DNA of 64,000 bases, from the NCBI GenBank assembly GCA_033558025.1, contig JAUCEF010000001.1, positions 2,542,001 through 2,606,000 of the forward strand, read 5' to 3'. Shown here piece by piece: positions 55,311-64,000 of the stretch; within the stretch, counting starts at the first letter, position 1, and each line of letters starts with the position of its first letter. The notes beneath the pieces were generated by a model. That model was not told the origin of the DNA. It searched no databases and was given only the letters and a program-made list of their open reading frames with translations. Both the position numbers and the translations under genes were made by a program. This DNA is from Phytophthora sp. 'mugwort'. Taxonomy: Eukaryota; Oomycota; Peronosporomycetes; Peronosporales; Peronosporaceae.

Positions 55311-57458
55311 GCCAAGCCGAACCTGTAGTGTGTAATGTATTATGTCTTTCCCGACTTATGGCCAATCTGACCTCAAGAGGTAGGTCCTTCGGAAGTGTAT
55401 TTAGGATTAAGGGTATGATCTGTCGAGCCACTGGTACAGAATTAAGTGCACTTTGCCTTTTTCTTATAGATGACTGCTGGGGAAGCAAGTCCTCGGATGA
55501 GCTCCGGTTTGGACGAAGGACCACCTTTTAACGAATATAGGACCGAATGGCCAACATTTATCGGCCATTCGGACGTCCGAAAGAGCTACCGAATGAAATG
55601 GCCTATGTGTCAGATGAGGGTAGGGGTAAGTTAGACATAGGTACCTAGTCAGTTAGGAGGGCTTTCGTAAGACCCCTCCTCCTACGTAGGACCCTAAAAC
55701 GGAGGGCGTTTTGGCAGAAAGGCACAATAGTCCACAAACTGTTAGTAGTAGTACCGATAGTACTACTGATACTATACTTTGCGTCTGATATACTAAATAT
55801 AGTAGTCCTAGTCTACTATTACAGAAGAAAAAGAGTAAACGACTAGTTTGAAGGGCAATGGGTGATTTTTCCAATCCCCCTTCCACACCTCGCTCATTTG
55901 TTAAAACTCCACTCCAGCACCACTGATGATATGTGCGAGGCTTGTAAAATTATTTTAAAGATTATGCTGCACTTGGGAGACGTATCGGAGACCTCTGTGA
56001 GGGTTTGCAGCCGCACGGTGCGTTAGCAAGTTCTTTAATTCTGAGAGCGACTCTCAGGAGCTCAAACCGGCTTCAGAATATCGATATCGAGTGAGATGTA
56101 GATTGGCACGCTCTTAAACCTGGCGCAGGGCGGGGAGGAGGAGGAGGAGGAGGTGTCGAACACCACGAACAGTCCATCGATCACGGACTCTTCTTCCGAT
56201 TCGATTTGGGGGGGGATACATCGTCGACTAGAGCCCGTCACGTCCAGGTAAACAATTTACGCACATTTGCCGAAATGCATGGACATACTAGTGTTGGTTC
56301 GGAAGGATATCCGAAATTGATCGCAACCTATTCTGTACTTATTAGGAAGTTCCGAGGTGTGAGAAAATCCTCGGAAGGCTGTTTTCTACGACGACATGCA
56401 CTTCCTGCAATCTACTACCTGCTTACTGCGGACACAATTCTTAAATAATTTAAGAAAGGGAAGCGCAACCGACGAATAGCTTATGTGAACGATAATTACG
56501 TTATGTAGCCGTTTCCCCACTCCCTTGGAGAAATCATTTCCTCGTCAACTTTCTTCGCCACCGCGTCCACCTAGGAAGCGGTCATCACTGAGTAGTGAGC
56601 AGTGCGAGGGAGTTCAGCTGTCCACCAGCACAGGCTGGCCCCTCACCCCGTCAGTGAAGGGATAGGGACGGTGGGGAAGAAGCGTTATCGGCACCGGCAA
56701 CCCCGGGGTGGGTTTTTACGGCTGCTTCCAGCAAGGAAGCCCGGTATTTACATGCAGAGTGGGCCTCATGCTCTTTGACATGCATACACAGAGATATCTA
56801 CGTGAACGCTCGCGCCCGTATGATCGAGACAGCATCAATAGCTCAGGCACAACCCCCATAGTCTCTCTCTGTGGCTCCCACCACCCTACTATCTAGCTGC
56901 CCTCATAATGCACGCGTCTCTACTAGCTTACCTCGCTTTACTCTTTTGCCCCTCTGTTGGCTGCAACCCGTGTCCGGCATCAAGTAGTTCTTTTAGTCTG
57001 AACTACCGCTGTCGAATACTAATTCGCAACTGCGGTCGAGCTGCGACCGCAGCTCGCCTCCCACCTATCGAAGCTCGCCCCCACTAGCCTACCGCTAAGC
57101 CACCAGTGCCCTTACTGCCTACTGGACCTCTCCCTCTCCCGGGCCCCTCTCCGCTCTCGGCGCCTCTGAGCCTCTCGCCTCCGCCCAGGACGTCGCCTCA
57201 CCGCCGCTCATACTTACGTCTGCATGCCCTGCGGCACGTCGCTCCCCCCCCTGCGATCTTTCAGGGTCGCATGCCTCGCTTCTCCAACGTGCTGCCACAC
57301 TTCTAGCAGCCGTGTTCCGGTACATGTAGTCCGTTGGCTCGAGCCCGCCACCATGTGTCACTTGCAGCACACTAGCGCCACCGTCTGCCGGCTGTCCGCC
57401 TTTTCCTGCCTCGCCCGTCAAGTCGATCACCACCAGGTCGCCCGTGACAGTGGCATGA
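55311..57458. other. Stretch without a recognised gene
   Basis: 55735-55830 is rich in TAGTA/TACTA words. 56100-56160 has a short GGAGGA run. Plus frames at 56206-56448 and 56708-56896 have no motif. 57030-57052 forms a 9-bp hairpin (CTGCGGTCG, loop AGCTG). 57100-57330 is C-rich. Confidence 0.45.
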
Positions 57459-58994
57459 TCACCGCTCCCACCACAGTATTGTATTACGCGTCCTCAATAG
57501 TGTCGGAATCTTCCGTGTTTTCTGTCCATTCCGTGATTTCCTTGTCCTCTGTAGCCGCCACGCTCTCCCCGTCGGAATTAATAATTCCTCGAGAATTTCC
57601 CAGTCCACATGGCTCTCAGCTTCTGGATACGTTTGGGCTCTCGCTAAGTCAATCATTCTTTCTGGACTGGATTCCGCGTTATCCACAGACGTGTAATAGT
57701 TATGTAAATGAACGTTAACATCTCCACCTTGAATGTTGTGAGATGGTTCCGTCTCAGCGAGTCGATGTAGTCCATGATGCTCGGCGCCCGCTCGCTGCCA
57801 CAGATGAGGAGAGTACGCTGAACACCAATTAACAAGCTCACCTAACAGTCGATAATGTTTTTTGTGTTGATCCCACCAGTTTTGAGGTATCGGGCCAATG
57901 TGCTTTGCTCGCTCCTCGCTTGTCTATCCTCACTTTTCAGACGCAAAAGCATATAATTGAGCGTTCAGCTTAGCACGGGTTGCGCCCAGGTCGTCAAGTA
58001 TGCCAGTTCTCTCTGCAAAATCGCACGCCTGATTAATGCTGTTAAGCTCGTCGTCTCCATGTTCTTTTTTTTTGGTTCGAACAAAAGTCATCCAGTATGT
58101 GAGTGGATCCAGCATAAAAGCGATTCCAATAGCGGCCGTGTGTACAAATTCTCAGCGTGCGTTTATAGCGTTTTTGGAAGCTGCCTGAATACCGACCGGC
58201 ATTCCATCTTGTAGGCTTCGTGCTTGAGCAATCACGCAAACCGTTCGTACACACATGATGTTGGGCACTTGGCAGACTCGGGCTCGCGGAGACTCTCGAT
58301 AATCGGACCGAGCAAGCTCGCGACCCTCTCAAAATTTGTCCAAAAAGGCAAGCAACGGATAAAACGCTGGCGTTCCTAAAGTTTTGTGCGCTTATCATCA
58401 TTTGTGGCGAATTGCGCCAAAATATCCGAAACTGTGGTCTTCAAACAACTTACTGAAGACGGACTTGTTATGCAGGGCCTGATCAAGACGTGCATGCATA
58501 GAGTACCACCTTATCTTGGCAGGAGCAATGGCGCTGCTGCGCCGGTGTATCAGATATTAAGGTCCAGCATTGATGGAGTAGCGCGTGAGGTCGCGGACGT
58601 ACTGGGTAAGCTCCAGCACTTGAGATCGGATCCCGATGATAAACGGTAACGCCCAACAACACGTTGAGAACGAGAGCTGCGCAGCCACTCGCAAAATAGG
58701 CCTGGCTCCCCCCAATAGTCACAAGCTTTCACCATATTTGACGCATTGTCGGTCAAGACGCTAGCCACAAAGGCCCCAGTAAAGTACTGTATCTTATCGA
58801 TGACATGTCCGAGCTCCTTGGCCACGTATTTAGCTGCATGCTGTGCCATACCAGACGCCAAGAACGCCCGAAACATCGATGACATACCAGGTGCAACTAC
58901 CATGAAATTTATGAAGCTTGCACTGTGAAGAAGCGTCAACCAAGAATATCAGATCCGTAGAAATGGCCAGATCGGTGAGATAGGCGGCCCCAGC
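57459..58994 (-). pseudogene. hAT transposase, C-terminal part
   Basis: Minus-strand reading gives YVAKELGHVIDKIQYFTGAF and VASVLTDNASNMVKACDYW (58740-58830). Then come SGCAALVLNVLLG, FWTNFERVASLLGPIIESLR in another frame near 58330, and AFMLDPLTYWMTFVRTKKKE (about 58100). Near 57780 a frame gives SSERAPSIMDYIDSLRRNHL then TTFKVEMLTFIYI, the hAT C-terminal dimerisation domain. The order is that of hAT transposases. Frameshifts and stops make it a relic. Its N-terminal part lies beyond an insertion at 58995-60465. Confidence 0.75.
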
Positions 58995-60465
58995 TGTGAA
59001 AGAGGGTGCGATCGAGCCGGATCGAGATACGGGGTAAAGGCGGGGCGGCGTTCGACTTAATCTGGGGTGCAAGGGGATGCTTCGATGACGAGGAAAAAAA
59101 TCAAGGTGGCAACCACCCAACACAGATCTGTTTTACTATGATCACCCGACCAATCGAGGATCGAGTGGATATTCGGAACCCGGATCAAAGGGGATGTAAG
59201 AGATCAGGACTGGCAAGCGGTGGCGGAATCGATCAGACTGGATCTAACCCCGTCTGACCTTGGTCGGACCCCGATCGTACGGATCTGGGGTCCACGGGTT
59301 GGCAGATCCGACTGATCCGGCGTCCACAGGTCGGCTTACATCCCTCCGTCCGAGATCGGTCAGATCGGATCGATCTTGCAGTCGAGATCAAGCCGATCGA
59401 TTATGGGATCGGGCCGATCCGGCGATCCAGATTGGCAGATCGGTCCGATCTGGTTTTCAAGGTTAGAGGATCAGGCTGGTCCGGCGTCCACAGGTCTACC
59501 TACGCCCCGCCGTCCGAGATCAGGCAGATCGAATCGATCTGCGCTCGAGAGTGAGCGGATGGGGTCGATCGGTATTCGCCGATCGGCATACAGGTTCCGG
59601 CATCCTTGATCTGTCAGATCGACATACATGTTCGGACATACGCGATCTGGCAGATCGGGCCGATCGATGTTGGCAGATTGATATACGCGTTCGGACATCC
59701 GCGATCTGACAGATGGGGATTCGACCAGCAATCATTCTTGGGGATGTGCAAGCGTGAAGACGGTACGTGTTGAGTGGTAGAAGAAGGGCAAGATTCAGGA
59801 GATTCAGGTGGTACGAGATAGTGTTCAGGATGGGAAAATAGGACCAGATCAGGATAAAAAAAAACAACAATCAGACTCGAATTTACATTGGACTACTTAG
59901 GCATTTTAAGTGCCGCTGGAAGGGATCTACATTGGCCTTCCAAGTATCAACTAGCCCAAGGTAGCAAATCATGCGTCGCGGTGAGAGGGTCGGATCGGAT
60001 ATTGGCCGGGACCCCCCCACGCTAGCGAACTTCTGCTCAAGCGCATACCTCGATCGATCGGCATTCAGTGCTTGGACGACGATCGCTTCGACTCTCAACG
60101 CGCAAGATCCTGCTAAGGAAACGGCAAGCAACTCAAGGGAAGCAACGCCACACGGCAACCTCGGCCTCGGATCAAGTCCAGGCCCCCGATTGAAGGTCGG
60201 CTACCTCAGATCGGAACCATAACGGCAGCAGAGCGAAGACTTCCGCGCTGCTCCACGTCCCCGCGTCCCTCCAGGACGTTCAAGACTTTACATCGCTGCA
60301 TCCTTCGGAGTCCCAAAAGAGCAGATCCAGCTCACCGACGGGTACACAAGGTGAGACCAAGCTCAGCTGATCACGGATCATCGGAGAACCCCTCCGTTAG
60401 TCGGTGTCTGGTCGCAATTGGTAAGCGGACCGGGTTTTAATCATATTTTGACCGATTCCGCTACA
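58995..60465 (+). mobile_element. GATC-rich insertion splitting the hAT gene, LTR-like
   Basis: The segment starts TGTGAAAGAG and ends CCGCTACA and is flanked by ccagc (58990-58994) and ccacc (60466-60470), a possible 5-bp target duplication with one change. 59130-59740 is packed with GATC words and contains repeated blocks (CCGGCGTCCACAGGT at 59317 and 59481). It may be a solo LTR or a truncated Gypsy element. No pol is seen. Removing it brings the two parts of the hAT gene together. Confidence 0.55.
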
Positions 60466-61000
60466 CCACCGCACCATTTGTATCTGTCCGCACATCCGTT
60501 ACAACAGAAACATCCCGATGCCCCCTTATAGTAAGTATTGTAGATATTCTTCCGGTATTCGCCACGCGCACGCTCCAGCAGCGGGCCAGTAGCTTGTGGC
60601 GAGACGGAAACTTTACATTCGAATTCAGCAGCAGGAACACTGCCCTGAAGACGGACCCTTCAATCAAAACGAACGGCAACGAGCAGACGTAGGACATGAT
60701 TGCTAGCGCCATCTTGAACTTGTCTTGGGCGTAGACAGGACTACCATTTGACAAGGCAATGGGTCAGCTGGAGTAGGGCTGGCTTGAACACCAGGCTGGA
60801 TGGACTGAAGCGGCGATGGACGAAATCGCAGCTTTACAGAAGGTGGCACCTGGTTACATCGAGCCGATGCGGCACCAGATTCCGCCGGGTTGACAATGGC
60901 GGAGCTCCTCCTGGCAGTAGTTGCATTATACATCTGGATGTGAGCCTCTGCCAAGCTTGGTAAAGTGGTCCCAGATCGGTCCTGGCGGGCGCCGTGGCTA
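60466..61000 (-). pseudogene. hAT transposase, N-terminal part
   Basis: On the minus strand near 60960-60870 GSHPDV then CNYCQEEL resembles a BED zinc finger. 60461-60754 reads QDKFKMALAIMSYVCSLPFV then LIEGSVFRAVFLLLNSNVKF and PSRHKLL, a conserved block of hAT transposases. It ends VVTDVRTDTNGAVV, the start of the catalytic domain, exactly at the insertion. The rest of the domain resumes at 58994. Confidence 0.65.
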
Positions 61001-61927
61001 CCGTGCTGCTCTTCGTGGCTGGCGTGAAGACCGCGAAATGTGCCGCGTGCCTGACGATCGTTTCGGTGTTAGCGGCATCTCGCGGTTCGCGCGTGCAATG
61101 CGCACTCAGAGTTCAACTGCGAGATTTGGAAAAGATTTCCAATTCAGAGGTTGCTCCTCTTGTAAGCAACCAGTTTGGATGGACTTCGAGCAGTGCGAAT
61201 GGCGTTTGAGTTACTTCAAGTGCTATTAACGCTAGTAGTTCTATATGCAGCTTACTCGAAACCATTACTAGGGGGTACTCGCTTTTGTCGTGCCAGCGAT
61301 GCAACGAACGCTAAGTCTTGTCTTGCACGCAAAGGGGCTACCCGACGGCATTTTATAACGCGTCTTTCGACAGGTTCATTGCGATGGACCAAGGGATTGA
61401 CAACGGGTAGGCAGGCACACCGATGCGGCACAATCGCCCATGGGCGACAGGCATAGTATTGCTAGTAGGATACTAGTAAGTACTATAATACTACTAGTGA
61501 TACTACCAGCACCAGCACCCAATTACTATGTATTAGTAGTATACCATATTTATGTTAGTAATAATATCAGTACTAGACTAAATTCTACTAACTACTAAAT
61601 TTACTACCGGTAGGGATACTACTAGCACCATCGCTCATTACTTTTTCGGAGTAGTAGACCATTTCTCAGACTCGGCTGGTAGTAGTAATATCAGTACTAG
61701 ACTAAATTCTAACTACTACCAAACCCTGGATGGCCAGTGCAGTTGACAACTTTTTCTTCCTACCTACACGAATATTTGTGAAGGGCGTCCTATCCCAATT
61801 GCATGAAATTACCCAAAATGCAAAGGTAATTTACGCCGGCTCTACATGTACCCTCAATTACGAATTTATTGACGCGTGTGTAGAAGGTGGCACAAATAAA
61901 AAAGAAAAAGCGCTTGGTAGTGATTAT
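61001..61927. other. Non-coding stretch with TAGTA-rich repeats
   Basis: 61455-61725 is dominated by TAGTA/TACTA words and contains a direct repeat (AATATCAGTACTAGACTAAA at about 61562 and 61688). 61730-61981 is a plus frame of 83 codons with no motif. No gene is called. Confidence 0.5.
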
Positions 61928-62167
61928 TCAACTAAATCGGCACGCGTGGTGAACCAAGATGGGAGGCCTTTTCAGCATTGAAAAGGCCAAAACATGAAGT
62001 AGCAGATCTTCTCTTCGTTGCCAGCGGGGAAGCCCCACAAGACTGGCAGCTTCGTCGCGTAGTCCGCGCTTGCTAGGAGAAGTGGCATTCTTGACCATCC
62101 CGAAGCTCGCAGAAACAACAATACTAGCCAATAGCACGAGCGTGAAAGCGTAAATGAAAGTCTTCAT
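61928..62167 (-). CDS. Small secreted protein with RxLR-like motif
   Basis: The ATG at 62167 gives 79 residues. It opens MKTFIYAFTLVLLASIVVSA, a strong signal peptide, followed by RGLR at 34-37 and DEAASL. A RRED segment lies about 15 residues later. This matches the RxLR-EER layout of oomycete effectors. The C-terminal part may be out of its original frame, because the next frame encodes a NEEKICYF segment like the end of the protein at 54645-54854. Predicted to be secreted. Target unknown. Its partner in copy A (54345-54484) is broken. Confidence 0.6.
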   Translation of the reverse strand: MKTFIYAFTLVLLASIVVSASFGMVKNATSPSKRGLRDEAASLVGLPRWQRREDLLLHVLAFSMLKRPPILVHHACRFS

Positions 62168-63170
62168 CGTCTTAGTCTCGTTGGTTGTAAGTCGAAATTA
62201 GCAAATTGCGGAATGATTCGCACACGTTGAAGCGAATTCTTATAACATATAGACTTGCTGAAAGTTGATGTTTGTTATTCAGCTTGATTTATCTGGGGTG
62301 ATCGTCGGCTACGATACTGAAAAAAAGTGGAAGGAGGTTACTACTTTAATGCTGTGAAATCAGCATCTACCAGAGAAACCATTTGCAATGGTACTCAACA
62401 ATGAAGTGGCAAATTTTTTCCTCAAGACCAGCAACATCGCCGCTGGAGCTGAACTTGAGTCGACATCGGCGCGCAGGTGGCGCCCGACCGCCGAAGAGCC
62501 GATTTCTATCGAAGTAGCTTCAGCCGAAGACACATAGGCGGCAGCAAGAGCGCATGCGAGGAGGAGCTTGGACATCTTGAGTTGGGATGGCAAAGTAAGA
62601 TGCGTAGTTAGCGAGTTTTTGCAAATAGCAGCAATGGTAGCTAGATAACGCGAAATCCGTCAAGACCTAATTCCATGCATTCCGCGCGACCATACCAGCT
62701 AAATGTCCAGCCCGGTTTATCCAAAAAGCGCAGGGAAGGAGATAACCACCACCTAGTTTCTAAGGCCATAAACATATCCAAGACAATACGCCACCACGAG
62801 TGTTTCATGAAATCCACGAGAACTTCACAACTCGCTCGCGTGACGTTAATAGGAGTCTGCACAAACGAAACATACCACCGGACAATCCATCCACCGACAC
62901 GGAAACTAATGCCAGCTAGCAGTCGTGGTCCAAACGTTGCAATTCCTGATGATTTTTGTCCATTTCGTTCGAAATACAACCGGGATGCTTACAGACCAAG
63001 CCTTCTCGCAACCCAATAGCATCTTCCGTATGCCAACAGCGTGCTTTAGTTTGTACCCGAGATAAAGGACACTTTAATGCCTCGACCATCGTGTAATCAG
63101 AGGGATGATTTGCAGAGTGCTGTACAGCTTAGCGACTCCGGCTACGGCTGCGAGGTCCACCCGACTGAGG
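61970..63170. repeat. Segmental duplication, copy B
   Basis: Same-orientation copy of 54300-55310, about 7.7 kb away. It carries the two small secreted genes in the same order. Flanks outside the segment do not match, so the duplicated unit is about 1-1.2 kb. Confidence 0.78.
62360..62575 (-). pseudogene. Frameshifted copy of the RHLR small secreted gene
   Basis: The ATG at 62575 opens MSKLLLACALAAAYVSSAEA and keeps RHLR at 32-35, but a one-base loss shortly after (near 62455) shifts the frame relative to the copy at 54645-54854. The C-terminus therefore differs entirely. Either copy could be the changed one; the other frame here still shows the shared Glu-Glu-Lys segment. Confidence 0.58.
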
Positions 63171-63235
63171 GGGCGGAGGGGACCTGAACAACAATCCGGG
63201 GGGTAACACAGGTCAGCAAAACACTTAAAGAGGAT

Positions 63236-64000
63236 CTACACAACACAGGACTCGTACCAGCTGCGGTCATTCCGGGGACCGCGACGCGATCCGTGGCGCG
63301 ATGACATCTCCGGTCGGCTGTAGCGACGGTGCTCTTGTGGGGACGAGTCCATCCCTCGTCCCGCGTACTCGCGGGGCATCCGCTCCTCACCTCGCGAACG
63401 CGGCTCATAGTAGCCGGGCTGCGGACGTCGCTCCGATTGCTGGAACTTCTCGACATCATCGGAGCGTCCATACGAGCGTTCCCCAGGATAATCACGCGAC
63501 CGCTCGCGCATACCCGAGGCCTCCTCGCCTCTCCGCATGCTGCTGCTGCTACTGTGGCGACGATAGCGTGGAGGGGACCCGCTACGTCCCCGCTCCTCGG
63601 GATCCTCTCGACTGTGCCGCGATGAATGGCGACGACTCGAGTGGGGGTGGTGATGGTGGCGGCGGTTGTTGGGGTCCTCAAACTCCTCTTCGTATCTAGG
63701 CTTCCTCCCAGGCTGAGAGTCGAACGAATCGTAGCGCGCGCGCCCACCGCTCCGCTCTTCGCCGTCATAACTGCCATTGCCATCGAAGCTGCCTCGGTTC
63801 GCGCGTCTTGGCCCATCGCCCTTGTTCCTAGCAGCATAAAGACAAAACAAATTAGCCTGCGCACGGTGGTAAAAACAGTCATCCCCCCCTCTCCATGGAA
63901 GCTCCACGTACTTGCGGAAGTTGTAGTCTGTGCGCAGATGCTGACCCGCCACGACGATCGTGGCGCTGTGCGCCTTTTCTGCCGAGGAGACGTCCGTGTA
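63236..64000 (-). CDS. RRM and arginine/serine-rich protein, 3' part
   Basis: The gene enters from the right edge. Exon 63912-64000 encodes YTDVSSAEKAHSATIVVAGQ then HLRTDYNFRK, the end of an RNA-recognition motif. After an 84-nt intron, exon 63236-63827 encodes about 196 residues very rich in Arg, Ser, Asp, Glu and Tyr, with His runs (RRHHHHPHSSRRHSSRHS) and many RS, RD and RE pairs. It ends SWYESCVV. An RRM followed by an RS-type domain points to a pre-mRNA splicing or mRNA-processing factor. The sequence is clean, with no decay. The start and most of the RRM are outside the window. Confidence 0.8.
   Translation of the reverse strand, partial: YTDVSSAEKAHSATIVVAGQHLRTDYNFRKYVELPWRGGDDCFYHRAQANLFCLYAARNKGDGPRRANRGSFDGNGSYDGEERSGGRARYDSFDSQPGRKPRYEEEFEDPNNRRHHHHPHSSRRHSSRHSREDPEERGRSGSPPRYRRHSSSSSMRRGEEASGMRERSRDYPGERSYGRSDDVEKFQQSERRPQPGYYEPRSRGEERMPREYAGRGMDSSPQEHRRYSRPEMSSRHGSRRGPRNDRSWYESCVV
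63828..63911 (-). other. Intron of the RRM/RS gene (84 nt, stop-free)
   Basis: Minus strand: donor CGCAA then GTACGTGG, acceptor ATGCTGCTAG then GAACAAGG, phase 2. Its length is a multiple of three and it has no in-frame stop, so a retained intron would add 28 residues between the RRM and the RS region without changing frame. Confidence 0.75.

Noticed and set aside
63142..63882. 246-codon minus-strand frame overlapping the RS-rich gene
   Set aside because: It reads the same exon in another frame. The RS-rich frame joins cleanly to the RRM exon through proper splice sites, and this one does not.

Overview
The window looks like oomycete nuclear DNA, most likely Phytophthora or a close relative. 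Four things point there: small secreted proteins with an RxLR motif after a signal peptide, short GT-AG introns of 70-120 nt, an Inr-like element directly before a start codon, and an oomycete-type mix of transposons (Copia, chromodomain Gypsy, Mutator with a C48 protease domain, PIF/Harbinger, piggyBac, hAT, pogo and Crypton). No assignment was checked against a database. All come from reading motifs in the translated sequence.

Layout. 1-2400 is decayed Gypsy gag-like DNA. 2401-7141 is a nearly complete Copia retrotransposon on the minus strand with two LTRs (380 and 391 bp), each holding a tRNA-derived module. 8180-13485 (minus) is a Mutator-like transposase gene with a C-terminal Ulp1/C48 protease domain, and 13970-15074 is the head of a second Mutator-like gene. 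A tRNA-Ser(UGA) gene lies at 16443-16523. 18567-20873 holds a PIF/Harbinger pair, a Myb/SANT-like gene facing a DDE nuclease, with a 251-bp inverted-repeat element between their 3' ends. 22560-27000 is Gypsy debris in both orientations. 27843-30060 is a piggyBac transposase relic, followed by a Copia gag with its LTR on the minus strand (30164-31700). 33170-38240 holds an inverted Gypsy gag/LTR piece, a second C48 protease relic and a Crypton tyrosine recombinase relic.

38243-48960 is a pogo/CENP-B-like transposase gene split by a 9.5-kb chromodomain Gypsy element. That element lacks recognisable reverse transcriptase and has itself been invaded. 49145-50501 is a DNA transposon with long terminal inverted repeats and an exact 6-bp target duplication. 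51032-54086 is the one clearly intact host gene, an ABCG half transporter of about 988 residues with one intron. It is followed by two copies of a segment carrying small RxLR-like secreted proteins (54345-55260 and 61928-63170). Between them is a hAT transposase gene (57459-61000) split by a 1.5-kb GATC-rich insertion. The right edge holds the 3' part of an RRM plus arginine/serine-rich protein gene that runs off the window.

The picture is an effector-bearing, transposon-filled stretch between two ordinary genes. Most transposase genes carry frameshifts and stops, and several have been cut by later insertions whose order can be read from the sequence.
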